DNA of 64,000 nt from Cytospora piceicola (taxonomy: Eukaryota; Ascomycota; Sordariomycetes; Diaporthales; Cytosporaceae). The notes beneath the pieces were generated by a model, which made no database searches, had not been told where the DNA came from, and saw only the letters and a list, made by a program, of their open reading frames with translations. Shown one piece after another: positions 1 to 10,848 of this stretch; the stretch's first letter is position 1, and the number at the start of each line of letters is the position of its first letter. Position numbers and translations under genes: made by a program. The stretch lies in NCBI GenBank assembly GCA_023375675.1, contig JALQBC010000040.1, positions 310,001-374,000 of the forward strand, in the 5' to 3' direction.

Positions 1-521
1 CATGAGACAGCGCGTAGTGCCGCCAAGATACCAAGGCTTACCTCTATGCTGCTTGGCAAATCCCTTTCGGGAAACAGTAGGTCAAAGTTGAACTCGTATT
101 TGCCCGTCTCCAGCCTCCCATCGGCGCAGAGAACCTGTTCATCCTGGAATAGTGATGCATAACCGTTGCCAAGGAATCGGAACTGGGAAACATCGGCCGA
201 GTCGTGGCCGGGTGGTGGGTTGACCGAGTCGTTGGCGGCGTTGGGATTCTTGTAGACGCGGACAAAGCCGCGGAGGGCGACGGTTAGGTGGGTAAGGCGG
301 ATGGGCTTGACGACGGTCAAGATAACAGCGCCCTTCACATTGTCGCCAGCATTGTACTTGCGGTGGGGCTCGCTGGGGCGGATGTGGAAGTCGGCGAGGT
401 TGCGGCTGTTTCTGGACCGGATGGGCAGTGCGAACCTGGAGAAGAAGGAGGAAGTCCGACTCGAGGGCTGTTGGTCTTCCAGAGTGGTCGAGGCTTTGCC
501 GGTGCCAGGGAGGGTTACCAT
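1..521 (-). CDS. Arrestin-like domain protein, N-terminal exon (cut by window edge)
   Basis: An open frame begins at an ATG at 521 and runs 160 codons to a GT donor at 41 (GAG|GTAAGC); the rest lies beyond the left edge. After a Ser/Thr-rich start, the protein shows an arrestin N-domain pattern: a beta-sandwich opening (DFHIRPSEPHRKYNAGD), a strand like VKGAVILTVVKPIRLTHL, then ALRGFVRVYKN, and later YEFNFDLLFPERDLPSSIE. Fungal alpha-arrestins are cytoplasmic adaptors that recruit HECT (Rsp5-type) ubiquitin ligase to membrane transporters; PPxY motifs would be expected in the missing C-terminal part. The exon was found by translating the minus strand directly. Family assignment is from sequence pattern only; the member (CreD-like, PalF-like or another) cannot be told from this half. 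Confidence 0.75.
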   Translation of the reverse strand, partial: MVTLPGTGKASTTLEDQQPSSRTSSFFSRFALPIRSRNSRNLADFHIRPSEPHRKYNAGDNVKGAVILTVVKPIRLTHLTVALRGFVRVYKNPNAANDSVNPPPGHDSADVSQFRFLGNGYASLFQDEQVLCADGRLETGKYEFNFDLLFPERDLPSSIEVSLGILAALRAVS

Positions 522-959
522 CTGGGCAGTGAAAGAGTGCGTCGTGTTATTGTGCCAGTAACCGGAATACTGGACATACAAAGGTGGGGGGGAGGGGGCG
601 ACAGATGGATTAAGGGCAGCTGGATGGGTTAGAACAAGGACCGAATGTCCCCTCCAAGTCTTGGCCTCGAGCTAAGCCACGGTAGACGACGAGGTCGAGG
701 ACTCGATCGAGGACTCGAAGGCTCCGGAAGACTCGAAAACTGGGTGTATGTGGAGATGCTTGGGATGCGAGAGAGGGCGGGAGGAGAGGCGGGAGGAGAA
801 TCCGTCTCGTCTAGCGCCACACTCGATCACACTGCAACACTGCAACACTGCAAAGCAAGACTGTAACACTGCAAGCAGGACTGCAGCAACACACCGGCCA
901 GCTGGACTGACCAGTCGCTGTCATCAGCTACGACCCGAACAAGCTGTGCTTGCTCGCTT

Positions 960-1011
<52 letters not shown>

Positions 1012-1637
1012 TGTCTCCAGAAAACCAGACAGGATCGGCAAAGAAGCGACCTCGTGGTTATAGCAAGGTAAAGCTGTAATAGTATGGTTCGAATTATAAT
1101 ATGGGGTTCGGTCAGCGGGCAGCTCGGTTGCATGTGCCAAGGCGAGGGACAATGTATTATGTTGTATTATGTGGGTGATTGATTGCGGTTGCTCGGCCCT
1201 GCCAAGAGAAGATGTACAAGGCTCAAGTCAAGGTCAAGAGACAGGAAGGAGAGCGTGGGGGAGGGCACTGTCATATGGTTTGCTTGGCTGGTGGTTTTGT
1301 TGAGCAAGACCGGGTCCAGTAGAGTGGATTTTGGTTTTGAATTTGGGTTTCGGTTCGTTTATTATGGTTCGGCAGGGAATCATTAACAAGTACGGGCAAG
1401 ATTGAGATTTGCGGAGAGGAGTTTATATCTATGTATGGGGAGGAAAGGAGTATCAACCAATCCAGTATGTATGAGTTTTGAGTTGAAAAACTGATGAACC
1501 GTACTACATACGAAACAGTACAACAAAAGAACGCGAGAAGTAAGCGGCACAAGATTAGGAAACACTGACACTACCTAAGCACTGCTATTACGACAAAAGG
1601 TAGAGAGGTAGAGGGAGCAGATGCAGAGGAGTCAGAG
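522..1637. other. Intergenic region left of the hAT element
   Basis: This stretch is the 5' flank of the arrestin-like gene. It holds a G-rich tract near 588-600, repeated CTCGA-type motifs near 660-735, short CACTGCAA iterations near 830-880 and the CTGG microsatellite. The overlapping short frames have no domain, no consistent codon use and no convincing ATG context. I see no gene. Confidence 0.6.
961..1009. repeat. CTGG tetranucleotide microsatellite
   Basis: About twelve uninterrupted copies of CTGG. It sits in the 5' flank of the left-edge arrestin-like gene, about 450 bp from its start codon. Confidence 0.95.
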
Positions 1638-1645
1638 GTAGGGGC
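1638..1645. repeat. Left target-site duplication of hAT element
   Basis: GTAGGGGC directly abuts the first base of the terminal inverted repeat. An identical octamer follows the right terminus at 8978-8985. Eight-base duplications are the hallmark of hAT insertion. Confidence 0.9.
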
Positions 1646-1662
1646 CAGGGTTGCCAGATTAG
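1646..1662 (+). repeat. hAT left terminal inverted repeat
   Basis: CAGGGTTGCCAGATTAG matches the right end in inverted orientation at 15 of 17 positions. The two differences are C/A and G/A. Confidence 0.9.
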
Positions 1663-2220
1663 TTTGTAGTTAAAAGTTAAAAACTAACTAACTACAAACT
1701 ACTGTAGTTTTAGTTTGTATAGTTAAAAACTACTGTAGTTTATAGTTAGTTTAAGTTAGTTATAAAAAAACTTTAGTTAGTTTAAGTTAATTTCTAACTA
1801 ACTATACTAACTACACTAACTACATTAACTATACTAACTAACTTAAACTAACTTAAACTAACTAACTTAAACTAACTTAAACTAACTAACTTAACTTAAT
1901 TTAAACTAACTAACTTAAACTAATTAACTTAAACTAACTTTAACTAACTATAATATATAATATAATACTACTTATATAAATTAAGCCTTTATTAATTTAA
2001 GCCTTTTTATTAAAATAATAAAGTATAAAGTAAAGTATTATTATAATAATTAAAATATAAATAATATTAAAGTTAGTTTTAATAATTATTATAATATAAT
2101 AACTATTAGTTACTTATTTATATAAATATAATATAAATAAAGCTATATAATATATTATAAATACTTTTAATTAAACTTATATATATATAACTATTAAAAC
2201 TATATTAAAAAGAAACTTAA

Positions 2221-2640
2221 GTTTATAAAAAAGGAAATAACACTATATAAAAAAGGAAATAAAAGCTATATTATATAATATAGTAATAAAAACTATAAAC
2301 TAAAGAATATAAGAACTATATTATATAATAAAGTAATAAAAGCTATAAAAAAGAGGAAATAACACTATATAAAAAAGGAAATAAAAACTATATTATATAA
2401 TATAATAATAAAAACTATAAACTAAAGGATATAAGAACTATATTATATAATAAAGTAATAAAAGCTATAAAAAAGAGGAAATAACATTATATAAAAAAGG
2501 AAATAAAAGCTATATTATATAATATAGTAATAAAAACTATAAACTAAAGGATATAAGAACTATATTATATAATAAAGTAATAAAAGCTATAAAAAAGAAG
2601 AAATAATACTATATAAAAAAGGAAATAAAAGCTATATAGA
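2221..2640. repeat. Tandem array, about 122-bp period, inside hAT left arm
   Basis: The anchor GAGGAAATAA or its variants recurs at about 2231, 2353, 2475 and 2597, a constant 122-bp step giving roughly 3.4 copies. Units contain the block TATATTATATAATA and AAACTATAAACTAAAG. Copies differ by single substitutions. The array lies just downstream of the transposase stop codon. Confidence 0.9.
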
Positions 2641-2721
2641 AAAGAAAATAATATTTTAATTAGAATCTTCCTCTGTTTCTTCTCTTTCTTACTATACCTC
2701 TTTACCTTTCTCTTTAATAGT

Positions 2722-5280
2722 TTACTCTTTAATTTCCTCCTCTTTATACATTAAATCTATATAAGCCTTTAATTCTTTAATAGTCCTTATTTTCCAGCTT
2801 TTTAATAATATTAGCTTTTTTACTATATTTAGGCTAAAGCGATTTCTCGATTTAGTAATAATATTACTACTAATCGAGAAAACACGCTTTATAGCTGCAG
2901 AAGTAGCAGGGTTAGCTAAATATTCTCTAGCTAATACGCTTAATAAAGGATATTTATAAGCAATTCCTTTCTAATATCTTAAAGGATTAACCTATTAAAT
3001 ATAGTTAATATTTATAATTAAAATAATAATAATAAAACTTACCTCTTTTCCTATAATATCCTCTTAAATATAAGTAATATATTCGTCTTCTTTAACTGTA
3101 TTACTTATATATAAATCGGAATCGGAATCGGAGTTATCTTTAGAAGGCGAATTATTAAGGCTAACGCTGTAAATATCTTCGATTATACCTTCTATAGCTA
3201 AATTATCCCTTTTTACTCTATAATAAATTAGTAAATATATAGTTTACTTAAATATAAATATAATAAAATTAACTTATTTAAGGTATTTTATTTTTAAAAG
3301 CCGTATAACGTCGTTTTTAATCGTAAAATAGAAATATAATAAACCGTTAGGCTTAAAGTGATTTACTTTCTGCCGAGGGTTTAATACTAAGCTAAGAATA
3401 TAGGTTTCGTATTCTTTAATAGTATTTACCGTTAGTTTTCTAAGAAAGTATTTTCTTAGTTTAGTAAAGCTTATTTTAATAGCTTTAATAAACGGCGTAA
3501 AATACTCTTTCTATTAAACTATTAGTATATATATATATATATATATATATTTAAACGTTAATTAACTTACTAAAGAGTTATTAGCTCGGATTCGCTTTTT
3601 ATAACCGTCTATTAACTTCTCTAACTGATTATATATACGATAAATATATAATAAACTAGTAGGGATAGTTATATAAGACTCGGCTTATAGCTTAATAAAA
3701 GGCGTTAAAAAAACCTCGAAAGTTTTTTTTAATTATATAATAATAAACTATTCTGTATTAGTAAAGAATATATTACTATATTCTTTACTATTATAGTTCT
3801 TACATATATATATTAAAGGCTCTTTAACGTTTAAAAAGACCTTTAACATATAATACGTAGAATTCTATCGAGTTTTATTATCTGTAATAAAGTTAGTATA
3901 TTAATTAATAGTAAGGTTAATTAAATATTTTAAGTTAATATAAACCTAATAAAAGCTTTTTTATATTATAAGACTCTAGAAGAGAACCTTCTCTTTTAGC
4001 CTTCTCGATACCTTCGTTAAATAAATCGCGTATTTCGCGAGTATATCGTACAAGGCAAATTATACGGCGAAGCCTAGTAATAATACCTATATATAAATAT
4101 TAATTAAAGCTTAATTAGTTAATAAAGAATTAAACTTACTTAAAGTAGTAGACGTTTTTATTATTAAATCAGGGTTATTTTTAACCTAAGGAAGCTTTAA
4201 ATTAGTATATTCTGTAATATACTCTTCGACTTTCGAATTTAAGAGATATTCCTTTAATATATCTTAAACGATAATATTAATAATATAAGCAATACAGCGA
4301 ATATCGCCTTAAAAATCAGTATTTAAAAGAGATTTATAATCTTTTTTAAACGCTATAATAAAGGTATTATTCTTAAACGCGTTATCTCGTATAAAACTAT
4401 AAGTTATATTAAATAAATATTATATTTAATAAGGCTTAAAAGGTAAATATAAATACTTTATAATATTCTTATAAGTTATACTAAGGAACTCTTTAATAAT
4501 CTCTTTAAATTAAAAATAAAGATATTCTCCCGAATGCTTTTCAGTTAATTCTTAAAAGCTAATTAACTTATAAGTTAATTCGAAGCTAGTATTAATATAA
4601 GAGATAATAACCTTTAAATAACTCGTTTAAGTATTAAAGGTCTAAGCGTCGAAAACTAAAGAGAATTTCCCTTTAGTTTTAATAATAGCCTTTAACTTAA
4701 GGTTAAAGGCTATTAAATAGCTTTCGTAAGTATTATCAAGAATACTAATAATTTTACTACAGTTTATAACCGGCGTAAACCTATATTTAGTTTTATATTA
4801 GTTATAATATTAATAAGATAAAACGTATTAATTAGTACTTACTTATTATAAAACTTAAGTAACTCTTTAAATAAAATAGAGTTTAAAATATTAAACGATA
4901 GGTTATTATCGATAATAAACTATAATATTTTATTATAAGCCTCTATTTCGTTAAATTCGAGATTTATATTCGATCGAGGCCGTTTATTCGAAAAAAACTG
5001 TTAGAGTACTAAAGTTTAAAATTCGGTTTTTAGGTTTAAGTTAGCTTTAAATCTAGTACCTAAACGAAATAAATTTAATATTAAAAAGAAATACATTTAA
5101 CAGATATAAAAGAATAGAAATTAAATAAATAAAAAATAACGCCTGCGTCCTTTAAAAATAGCTAGATTAATAAACTAACTTAAACCTTACTTTTTTAGCG
5201 ATTTCGTTCGCTTTCTTTATTATAAGCAATTTTAGAGTGCTTATTTATATAATAACAAACGAAATTCGTACTTTAAAATC
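2722..5280 (-). pseudogene. hAT transposase relic with hATC dimerisation domain
   Basis: Reading the minus strand and treating TAA/TAG as RIP-mutated codons, a transposase frame is recognisable. Near 4640-4680 it shows KGKFSLVFDA, the first catalytic Asp region, followed by a HSGEY motif near 4540 as in hAT catalytic cores. Near 4365-4405 an IRDNAFKNN block fits the second Asp region. At 2722-2960 the hATC dimerisation domain is almost intact (ANPATSAAIKRVFS, then RNRFSL and LILLKSW) and ends at TAA 2722. Near 5250 a Cys/His-containing block (NFVCYYINKHSK) may be the N-terminal BED-type finger. The transposase would bind the element ends and catalyse cut-and-paste in the nucleus. Internal stops make it non-functional. 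The upstream boundary and any introns are uncertain. Confidence 0.88.
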
Positions 5281-5865
5281 GGCGAACTTTTTCTTCTTTT
5301 TTATAAAAACAGCTATAAATATATTAGTATTAATTAAATACTTATAATAAAGATTAATCTTAAATAGTAAATAACTTACGTAATACATTTAATAAGTATA
5401 CGGCGGTCTTCCCCTTCGATAATAGGTAAAAAGGTATAGATAAAAAGAGAGTTTTAAAAAATATAAATAGAAGATTTAGAATTAGCCTCGAATTTAAACG
5501 TAAGAGAGTTATAATCAAGGCGTTTTCCGAATTTAGTTAAAGAACTATTAAAAAAACTTCCGATTTAAAAAAAAAAGGCTTTAGAATTCTCTTTTAAATT
5601 AGACAAGCTTCCTTTAAAAGAAAGAGTATTCGAAATAAAAAAATCTATTTTAAATTAAAGGATTTAAATAAAAAGTAAAGTTTAAAGTAAAGTGTTATAA
5701 TAAGTATAAATAAAGCAGGTTATTTAAATCTGATCTAAAGAAGAAAGAAGGAAAGAAAAGATTAAAAGAAAAGAAAAGCATCTATATATATTAATTCTTT
5801 CTATTAGATATTTAGAAAGTCGGTATAATATCTTTCCGGCTTAAAAATCTAAAGCTAAATTACGT

Positions 5866-6225
5866 AATAGATAAGGCGGCTTAAAAATCGGGATTCTCGA
5901 GGTCTTAGTTTAATTTAAAACCCGAGATAAGACGGCTTAAAAATCGAAATCCTCGGGGTCTTAATTTAATTTAAAACCCGAGATAAGGCGGCTTAGAAAT
6001 CGGGATCTTCGGGGTCTTAATTTAATTTAAAACCCGAGATAAGGCGGCTTAGAAATCGAGATCCTCGGGGTCTTAATTTAATTTAAAACCCGAGATAAGG
6101 CGGCTTAAAAATCGGGATCTTCAGGGTTTTAATTTAATTTAAAACCCGAGATAAGGCGGCTTAGAAATCGAGATCCTCGGGGTCTTAATTTAATTTAAAA
6201 CCCGAAATAAAGCGGTTTAGAAATC
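5866..6225. repeat. Tandem array, 56-bp period, about six copies
   Basis: The motif AAAACCCGAG recurs with a 56-bp step: its CCCG lies at 5921, 5977, 6033, 6089, 6145 and 6201. Each unit contains GGCGGCTTA, AAATCG and TTAATTTAATTTAAAA. It is locally GC-richer than the surrounding transposon and lies upstream of the transposase N-terminus. Confidence 0.92.
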
Positions 6226-6605
6226 GGGATCGTCGCTTTTCGAATTAATAATACACTATTACGTAATAGATAAGGTAGTCTAAAAGCGATAATATCGTTT
6301 AAATTAAACGATCGTCGCTTTTCGAATTAATAATATACTATTACGTAATAGATAAGGTAGTTTAAAAGCGATAATATCGTCTAAATTAGGCGATCGTCGC
6401 TTTTCGAATTAATAATATACTATTACGTAATAGATAAGGTAGTTTAAAAGCGATAATATCGTCTAAATCAGGCGATCGTTGCTTTTCGAATTAATAATAC
6501 ACTATTACGTAATAGATAAGGTAGTCTAAAAGCGATAATATCGTTTAAATTAGGCGATCGTCGCTTTTCGAATTAATAATACACTATTACGTAATAAATA
6601 AAGTA
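6225..6605. repeat. Tandem array, 82-bp period, about 4.5 copies
   Basis: CGAATTAATAATA recurs at 6241, 6323, 6405, 6487 and 6569, an exact 82-bp step. Units carry the palindrome-like ATTACGTAAT and GATCGTCGCTTTTCGAATT. The array abuts the 56-bp array directly, as if two satellite-like expansions arose side by side. Confidence 0.92.
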
Positions 6606-6777
6606 GCTTAGAAATTAAAATCTTCGGAGTTTAATATTTTAAATCCTAAAACAAATCGGCTTACAATTATTATATATACCTACCTTTCTTCTCTTTTTAT
6701 TTTTACTTCTTACCTTTATACTTTACCTATAATATTATAGTTCTCTGTTTATTTATTATTAAATAATAGAGTTATTT

Positions 6778-7203
6778 ATAGAAATCTCTATATTTTCTCT
6801 TACTATTATCGATTCGATTAGTAGCCGTACCTTTTTTACTACTTCTTTTAATTTACGGTATTATTTCAAGATTATTTTATTAAAATCGAAATTAACTTCT
6901 GTAAGCGAAATATTAAACGATACCCGTTAAATTTACTCTAATCTTTACGATAAAGAGGGTAATTTCCTCGCTTCCTTCTTTTAAAAACTCGTATTAAAAG
7001 AGAATATCGACCACCCTTTATTAAGTTTTATATACGGGCCGATTAATATCCCTTCTGCTTATATTATATATATACTTAATATATATATAAACGTATTAAA
7101 AGAACTTCGAGGTCGTTTTTATTCTGTTTTATATATAATAAAGAAACGACGTAAAGATATTAGTAAGTTATTATTTATTAGTTATTTACTTATTATATAT
7201 TAA
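6778..7203 (+). pseudogene. Possible second ORF of the hAT element (unknown product)
   Basis: On the strand opposite to the transposase, one frame from 6778 stays open for about 140 codons except for two TAA codons, each explainable as a RIP-mutated CAA. The translation is mixed in composition, with readable stretches such as NLYDKEGNFLASFF and HPLLSFIYGPINIPSAY, and ends at TAA 7201-7203 (another possible former CAA). I do not recognise the family. In DNA this AT-rich, a frame of this length is unlikely but not impossible by chance. It lies between the 82-bp and the right-hand 122-bp arrays. It may be an accessory element gene, a captured gene fragment, or noise. Confidence 0.3.
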
Positions 7204-7270
7204 TTAGTTATAGTATATACGTTAAAGCCTACGGGATATTAAATCTAGTTTACTTTAAATAAGTAATAAA

Positions 7271-8280
7271 GATTATAAGTAAGTTTACTTTATTTTACTA
7301 TATTTTATTTTATTTTAGTTTATTAACTTAAATAAAGCGCACGCGTTTAGAATTCAAGATATTATACGGGCGTTTTAACTAAAAACAGTGAAGATTATAA
7401 GTAAGTTTACTTTATTTTACTATATTTTATTTTATTTTAGTTTATTAACTTAAATAGAGCGCACGCGCTTAGAATTTAGGATATTATACAGGCGTTTTAA
7501 CTAAAAACAGTAAAGATTATAAGTAAGTTTACTTTATTTTACTATATTTTATTTTATTTTAGTTTATTAACTTAAATAAAGCGTACGCGCTTAGAATTCA
7601 AGATATTATACGGGCGTTTTAACTAAAAACAGTAAAGATTATAAGTAAGTTTACTTTATTTTACTGTATTTTATTTTATTTTATTTTATTAACTTAAATA
7701 GAGCGTACACGCTTAGAATTTAAGATATTATACAGGCGTTTTTTAGTTTACAGGCGTTTTAACTAAAAACAGTAAAGATTATAAGTAAGTTTACTCTATT
7801 TTACTATATTTTATTTTATTTTATTTTATTAACTTAAATAGAGCGCATACGCTTAGAATTCAGGATATTATACAGGCGTTTTAACTAAAAACAGTGAAGA
7901 TTATAAGTAAGTTTACTCTATTTTACTGTATTTTATTTTATTTTATTTTATTAACTTAAATAGAGCGTACGCGCTTAGAATTCAGGATATTATACAGGCG
8001 TTTTAACTAAAAACAGTAAAGATTATAAGTAAGTTTACTTTATTTTACTGTATTTTATTTTATTTTATTTTATTTTATTTTATTTTATTTTATTAACTTA
8101 AATAGAGCGCACGCGCTTAGAATTCAGGATATTATACAGGCGTTTTAATTAAAAACAGTAAAGATTATAAGTAAGTTTACTCTATTTTACTATATTTATT
8201 TTATTTTATTTTATTAACTTAAATAGAGCGTATACGCTTAGAATTCAGGATATTATACAGGCGTTTTAAAGATTAAAAGA
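7271..8280. repeat. Tandem array, about 122-bp period, eight copies, hAT right arm
   Basis: GATTATAAGTAAGTTTACT recurs at 7271, 7393, 7515, 7637, 7777, 7899, 8021 and 8163. Six of the seven-or-so steps are 122 bp or nearly so; two are longer (140 and 142 bp) because of inserted TTTTA units or a short duplicated tail. Units contain GAGCGCACGCGCTTAGAATT, an imperfect palindrome, and ACAGGCGTTTTAACTAAAAA. Confidence 0.92.
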
Positions 8281-8960
8281 AAGAAGGAAATAAAGGGATT
8301 TTTTTTTAAAATAATAATAAATATATATTATATATATTATTATATTATATATAATAAATATTTATTATATTTACCTTAACGATATTTGAAATATTTATAC
8401 TTATAAGTTAATTTAAAGCTATTAATAACTATAAACGTATTTTAAAACCTTTTTATATTTAAATATTTATATTAGTTTATTATTATATTATTCTCTTTAT
8501 ATTATATTACTTATTTAATATATAATATACTACTTAAACTAGTAATAAGTTAAGTAATATAGCTATTAACTAATATATAATAAGTATAGTTAGTTATAAT
8601 ATCTTCTTTAAAGCTTAATATATAATTTAATAATAATATATATTATTATTAAGTAGTATAGTTAGTTATAATAAGTATTATTACTATAGTTAAGTTAGTT
8701 AGTTTAAGTTAGTTAGTTTAAGTTAGTTAGTTTTAGTTAGTTTAAGTTAGTTAGTTTAAGTTAGTTTAAGTTAGTTAGTTTAAGTTAGTTAGTTATAGTT
8801 AGTGTAGTTAGTTTAAGTTAGTTTTAATTAGTGTAGTTAGTTTAAGTTAGTTAGGCTGTAGTTAGTTTTAATTAGGCCTATAGTTAACTTTAGTTAGTTT
8901 AAGTTAGTTAGTAAGGGTACTGTAGTTAGTTTTATTCAGGGTACTAACTTAACTAACTAA

Positions 8961-8977
8961 CTAATTTTGCAACCCTG
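8961..8977 (-). repeat. hAT right terminal inverted repeat
   Basis: CTAATTTTGCAACCCTG is the inverted partner of the left terminus at 1646-1662. Confidence 0.9.
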
Positions 8978-8985
8978 GTAGGGGC
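8978..8985. repeat. Right target-site duplication of hAT element
   Basis: GTAGGGGC is identical to 1638-1645, so the insertion site before transposition can be inferred and neither end has been rearranged since. Confidence 0.9.
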
Positions 8986-10848
8986 AGAGGCAGAGGCAGC
9001 GGCAGAGGGGGGAGGGCAAGAAAAAAAAAAAGGCGCCGGCAACTCGGAACTGCCCAAGTGAAAGAGGAAAGCAAATGCGAAGGTGTGAAAGATTCATTAC
9101 ATGGAAGGTACGTACTGCCGAAGTTATGTACTAAGCAGGTACCGAGGTACTTATCTGCCAGAGTAGAGGTGGGCATGTCCCTGCTGCGCTATACCGTTGT
9201 ACACGTATGTAACTAGGTACCTTGTACCTGCCTCGAGCGTCATGAGCCCCAGCAGCAGCAGCGGCAGCAGCAGCAGCAGCATCATTATCATCTCGTCTAT
9301 GACATCGACATTGAAAAACTACCTAGGTACATACTTAAGTAGGTACTTAGTACATATCCCGCGAAAACAACCTTGGAAGACACTAGACTCCTAACAACAT
9401 AGGCCAGGTAATAGTCCTGATCTCTTTCGGTTCCTGGCCAAAACCATCCTGCTGTGACGGAGTCCATCTCCATAGGGCTGGCTGGGCACGATGGCTCTTG
9501 GCACGTACTAGTATTCCATTCGTTACGGGGCATATCTGCGGAATAAATGATGATTAGCTGGGGGACCTCGCCAAGGAACGTCAGGCTATTTTTATAAAAC
9601 TCGCCAATGCCTGCTTCAGGAGCTTGACAGCTTTGACGTCAATCTTGAGTATAAATATGAAGCACACGCGCCCTACTTACTGCCCTACTGCCTCAATGTT
9701 GGCCACCGGTATTACTACGATGGTTTTCTCTACTATCAAATCTAAAACCAACTTGATTTGCTTCACATACAGTCGGATAGATGTCTTAGCAAAAGTAACC
9801 GATACATATTGCAACGGCCGGCCCCACAGGTACTTTGTATTTCACAATGAGCCGCAGCCCAACTGCCCAGGTGCCCGAGAACGAGGACCCCGAGGACCCC
9901 GCCAGAAGACATGTGCCCAACACACGGATCGCCCGGCAGACCATGATCACTCACACTCGTGAGACAAATTCGTGTTGTCCTCGCCGGCGTACTTGTGTGC
10001 GCGTGTGTCGGGCCCCTCCTGATTGTCAACACATCAACAACCAAAACCGGTAGATCGGCACCGGCCACGACAACCCAAAATTCCTCTCCACAGAGGAAGT
10101 GTTGCGTTGAAGGGACCTCCACATAAAAACGTTTTTTTTTTTTCCTTTCTTGCAGAGCGGAAACTTAATCGTTGCGGTCAGCGAATATTTACCCTTGCTC
10201 TCGGGATCCCCGTTGGCGATCACCATGCCGGACCGTTGGTTCTCGTCTGCCGACTGCCTCTGTTTCCAAATGCACATGTGTGTAGGCGTTGTTACTGTAA
10301 ATAACCAATGTGCGCTGGCCGACCACAGTGACACGTTTGACTCCGTACCCATTTGTTTGGTCCATTAACCGAGTCGACTGAGTTGACCGAGTCCATTTGA
10401 CTCCATTTCCGTCTCTTGGCGACAACTTGTCGAGTATTCCAGGATCACATACCAATGTACCCGAGATGGAATATATTGCCATGGTGGTGTTCACTGAGGA
10501 CAGACTGGGACCGGGCCTGACCTACGGCCAACTTTCAACTACCACGAACTTAACTCGACCTCCAGAGGAACACCCCGTCAGCCGGATTAACCAACAGCCA
10601 CATACAGCCAGGATATACAACCCTCGCCGGGTCTTACTTGCTTGAACCCTTTTACTTGACGAGCACGGGAATGCTTTGCGTTAGCCCGGGCAGCAACATA
10701 CTAACTACCATCACCGCCAATATCACACACCGTACCACGCCTGACAAGCCAACTGCTCACCTTGGCGTTACCAGGTCGTCTAGACACAACCCACACTCCC
10801 CTGTAAGTACCACCTCTGGACCCTTGACGCGCACAGCGAACACACGAG
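8986..10848. other. Intergenic region right of the hAT element
   Basis: Normal base composition resumes at once after the transposon. The stretch holds an AGC-repeat at 9251-9280 and CTAGGTAC-type palindromes at 9193-9225 and 9320-9355. A T-run lies at 10131-10142, and short frames without domains or codon bias are scattered through it. I see no supportable gene. Confidence 0.55.
9251..9280. repeat. AGC trinucleotide microsatellite
   Basis: Ten units of AGC with one GGC interruption, in non-coding DNA. Confidence 0.9.

Larger units (their letters stand above)
1646..8977 (-). mobile_element. Complete RIP-degraded hAT transposon (7.33 kb)
   Basis: The ends are inverted repeats: the left begins CAGGGTTGCCAGATTAG and the right, read inward, begins CAGGGTTGCAAAATTAG (15 of 17 match). 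Both are flanked by the perfect 8-bp duplication GTAGGGGC. The CAGGGNTGC terminus and 8-bp duplication are typical of hAT. Subterminal zones (about 1665-1960 and 8680-8960) are runs of TTAGTTAGTTTAAG-like units in opposite orientations, possible transposase-binding arrays. The interior is extremely AT-rich with stop-riddled frames, matching C-to-T decay by repeat-induced point mutation. Inside are a minus-strand transposase relic, four tandem-repeat arrays and a possible plus-strand ORF. The element is probably immobile, although its ends could still be recognised by an intact relative's transposase. Confidence 0.92.
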
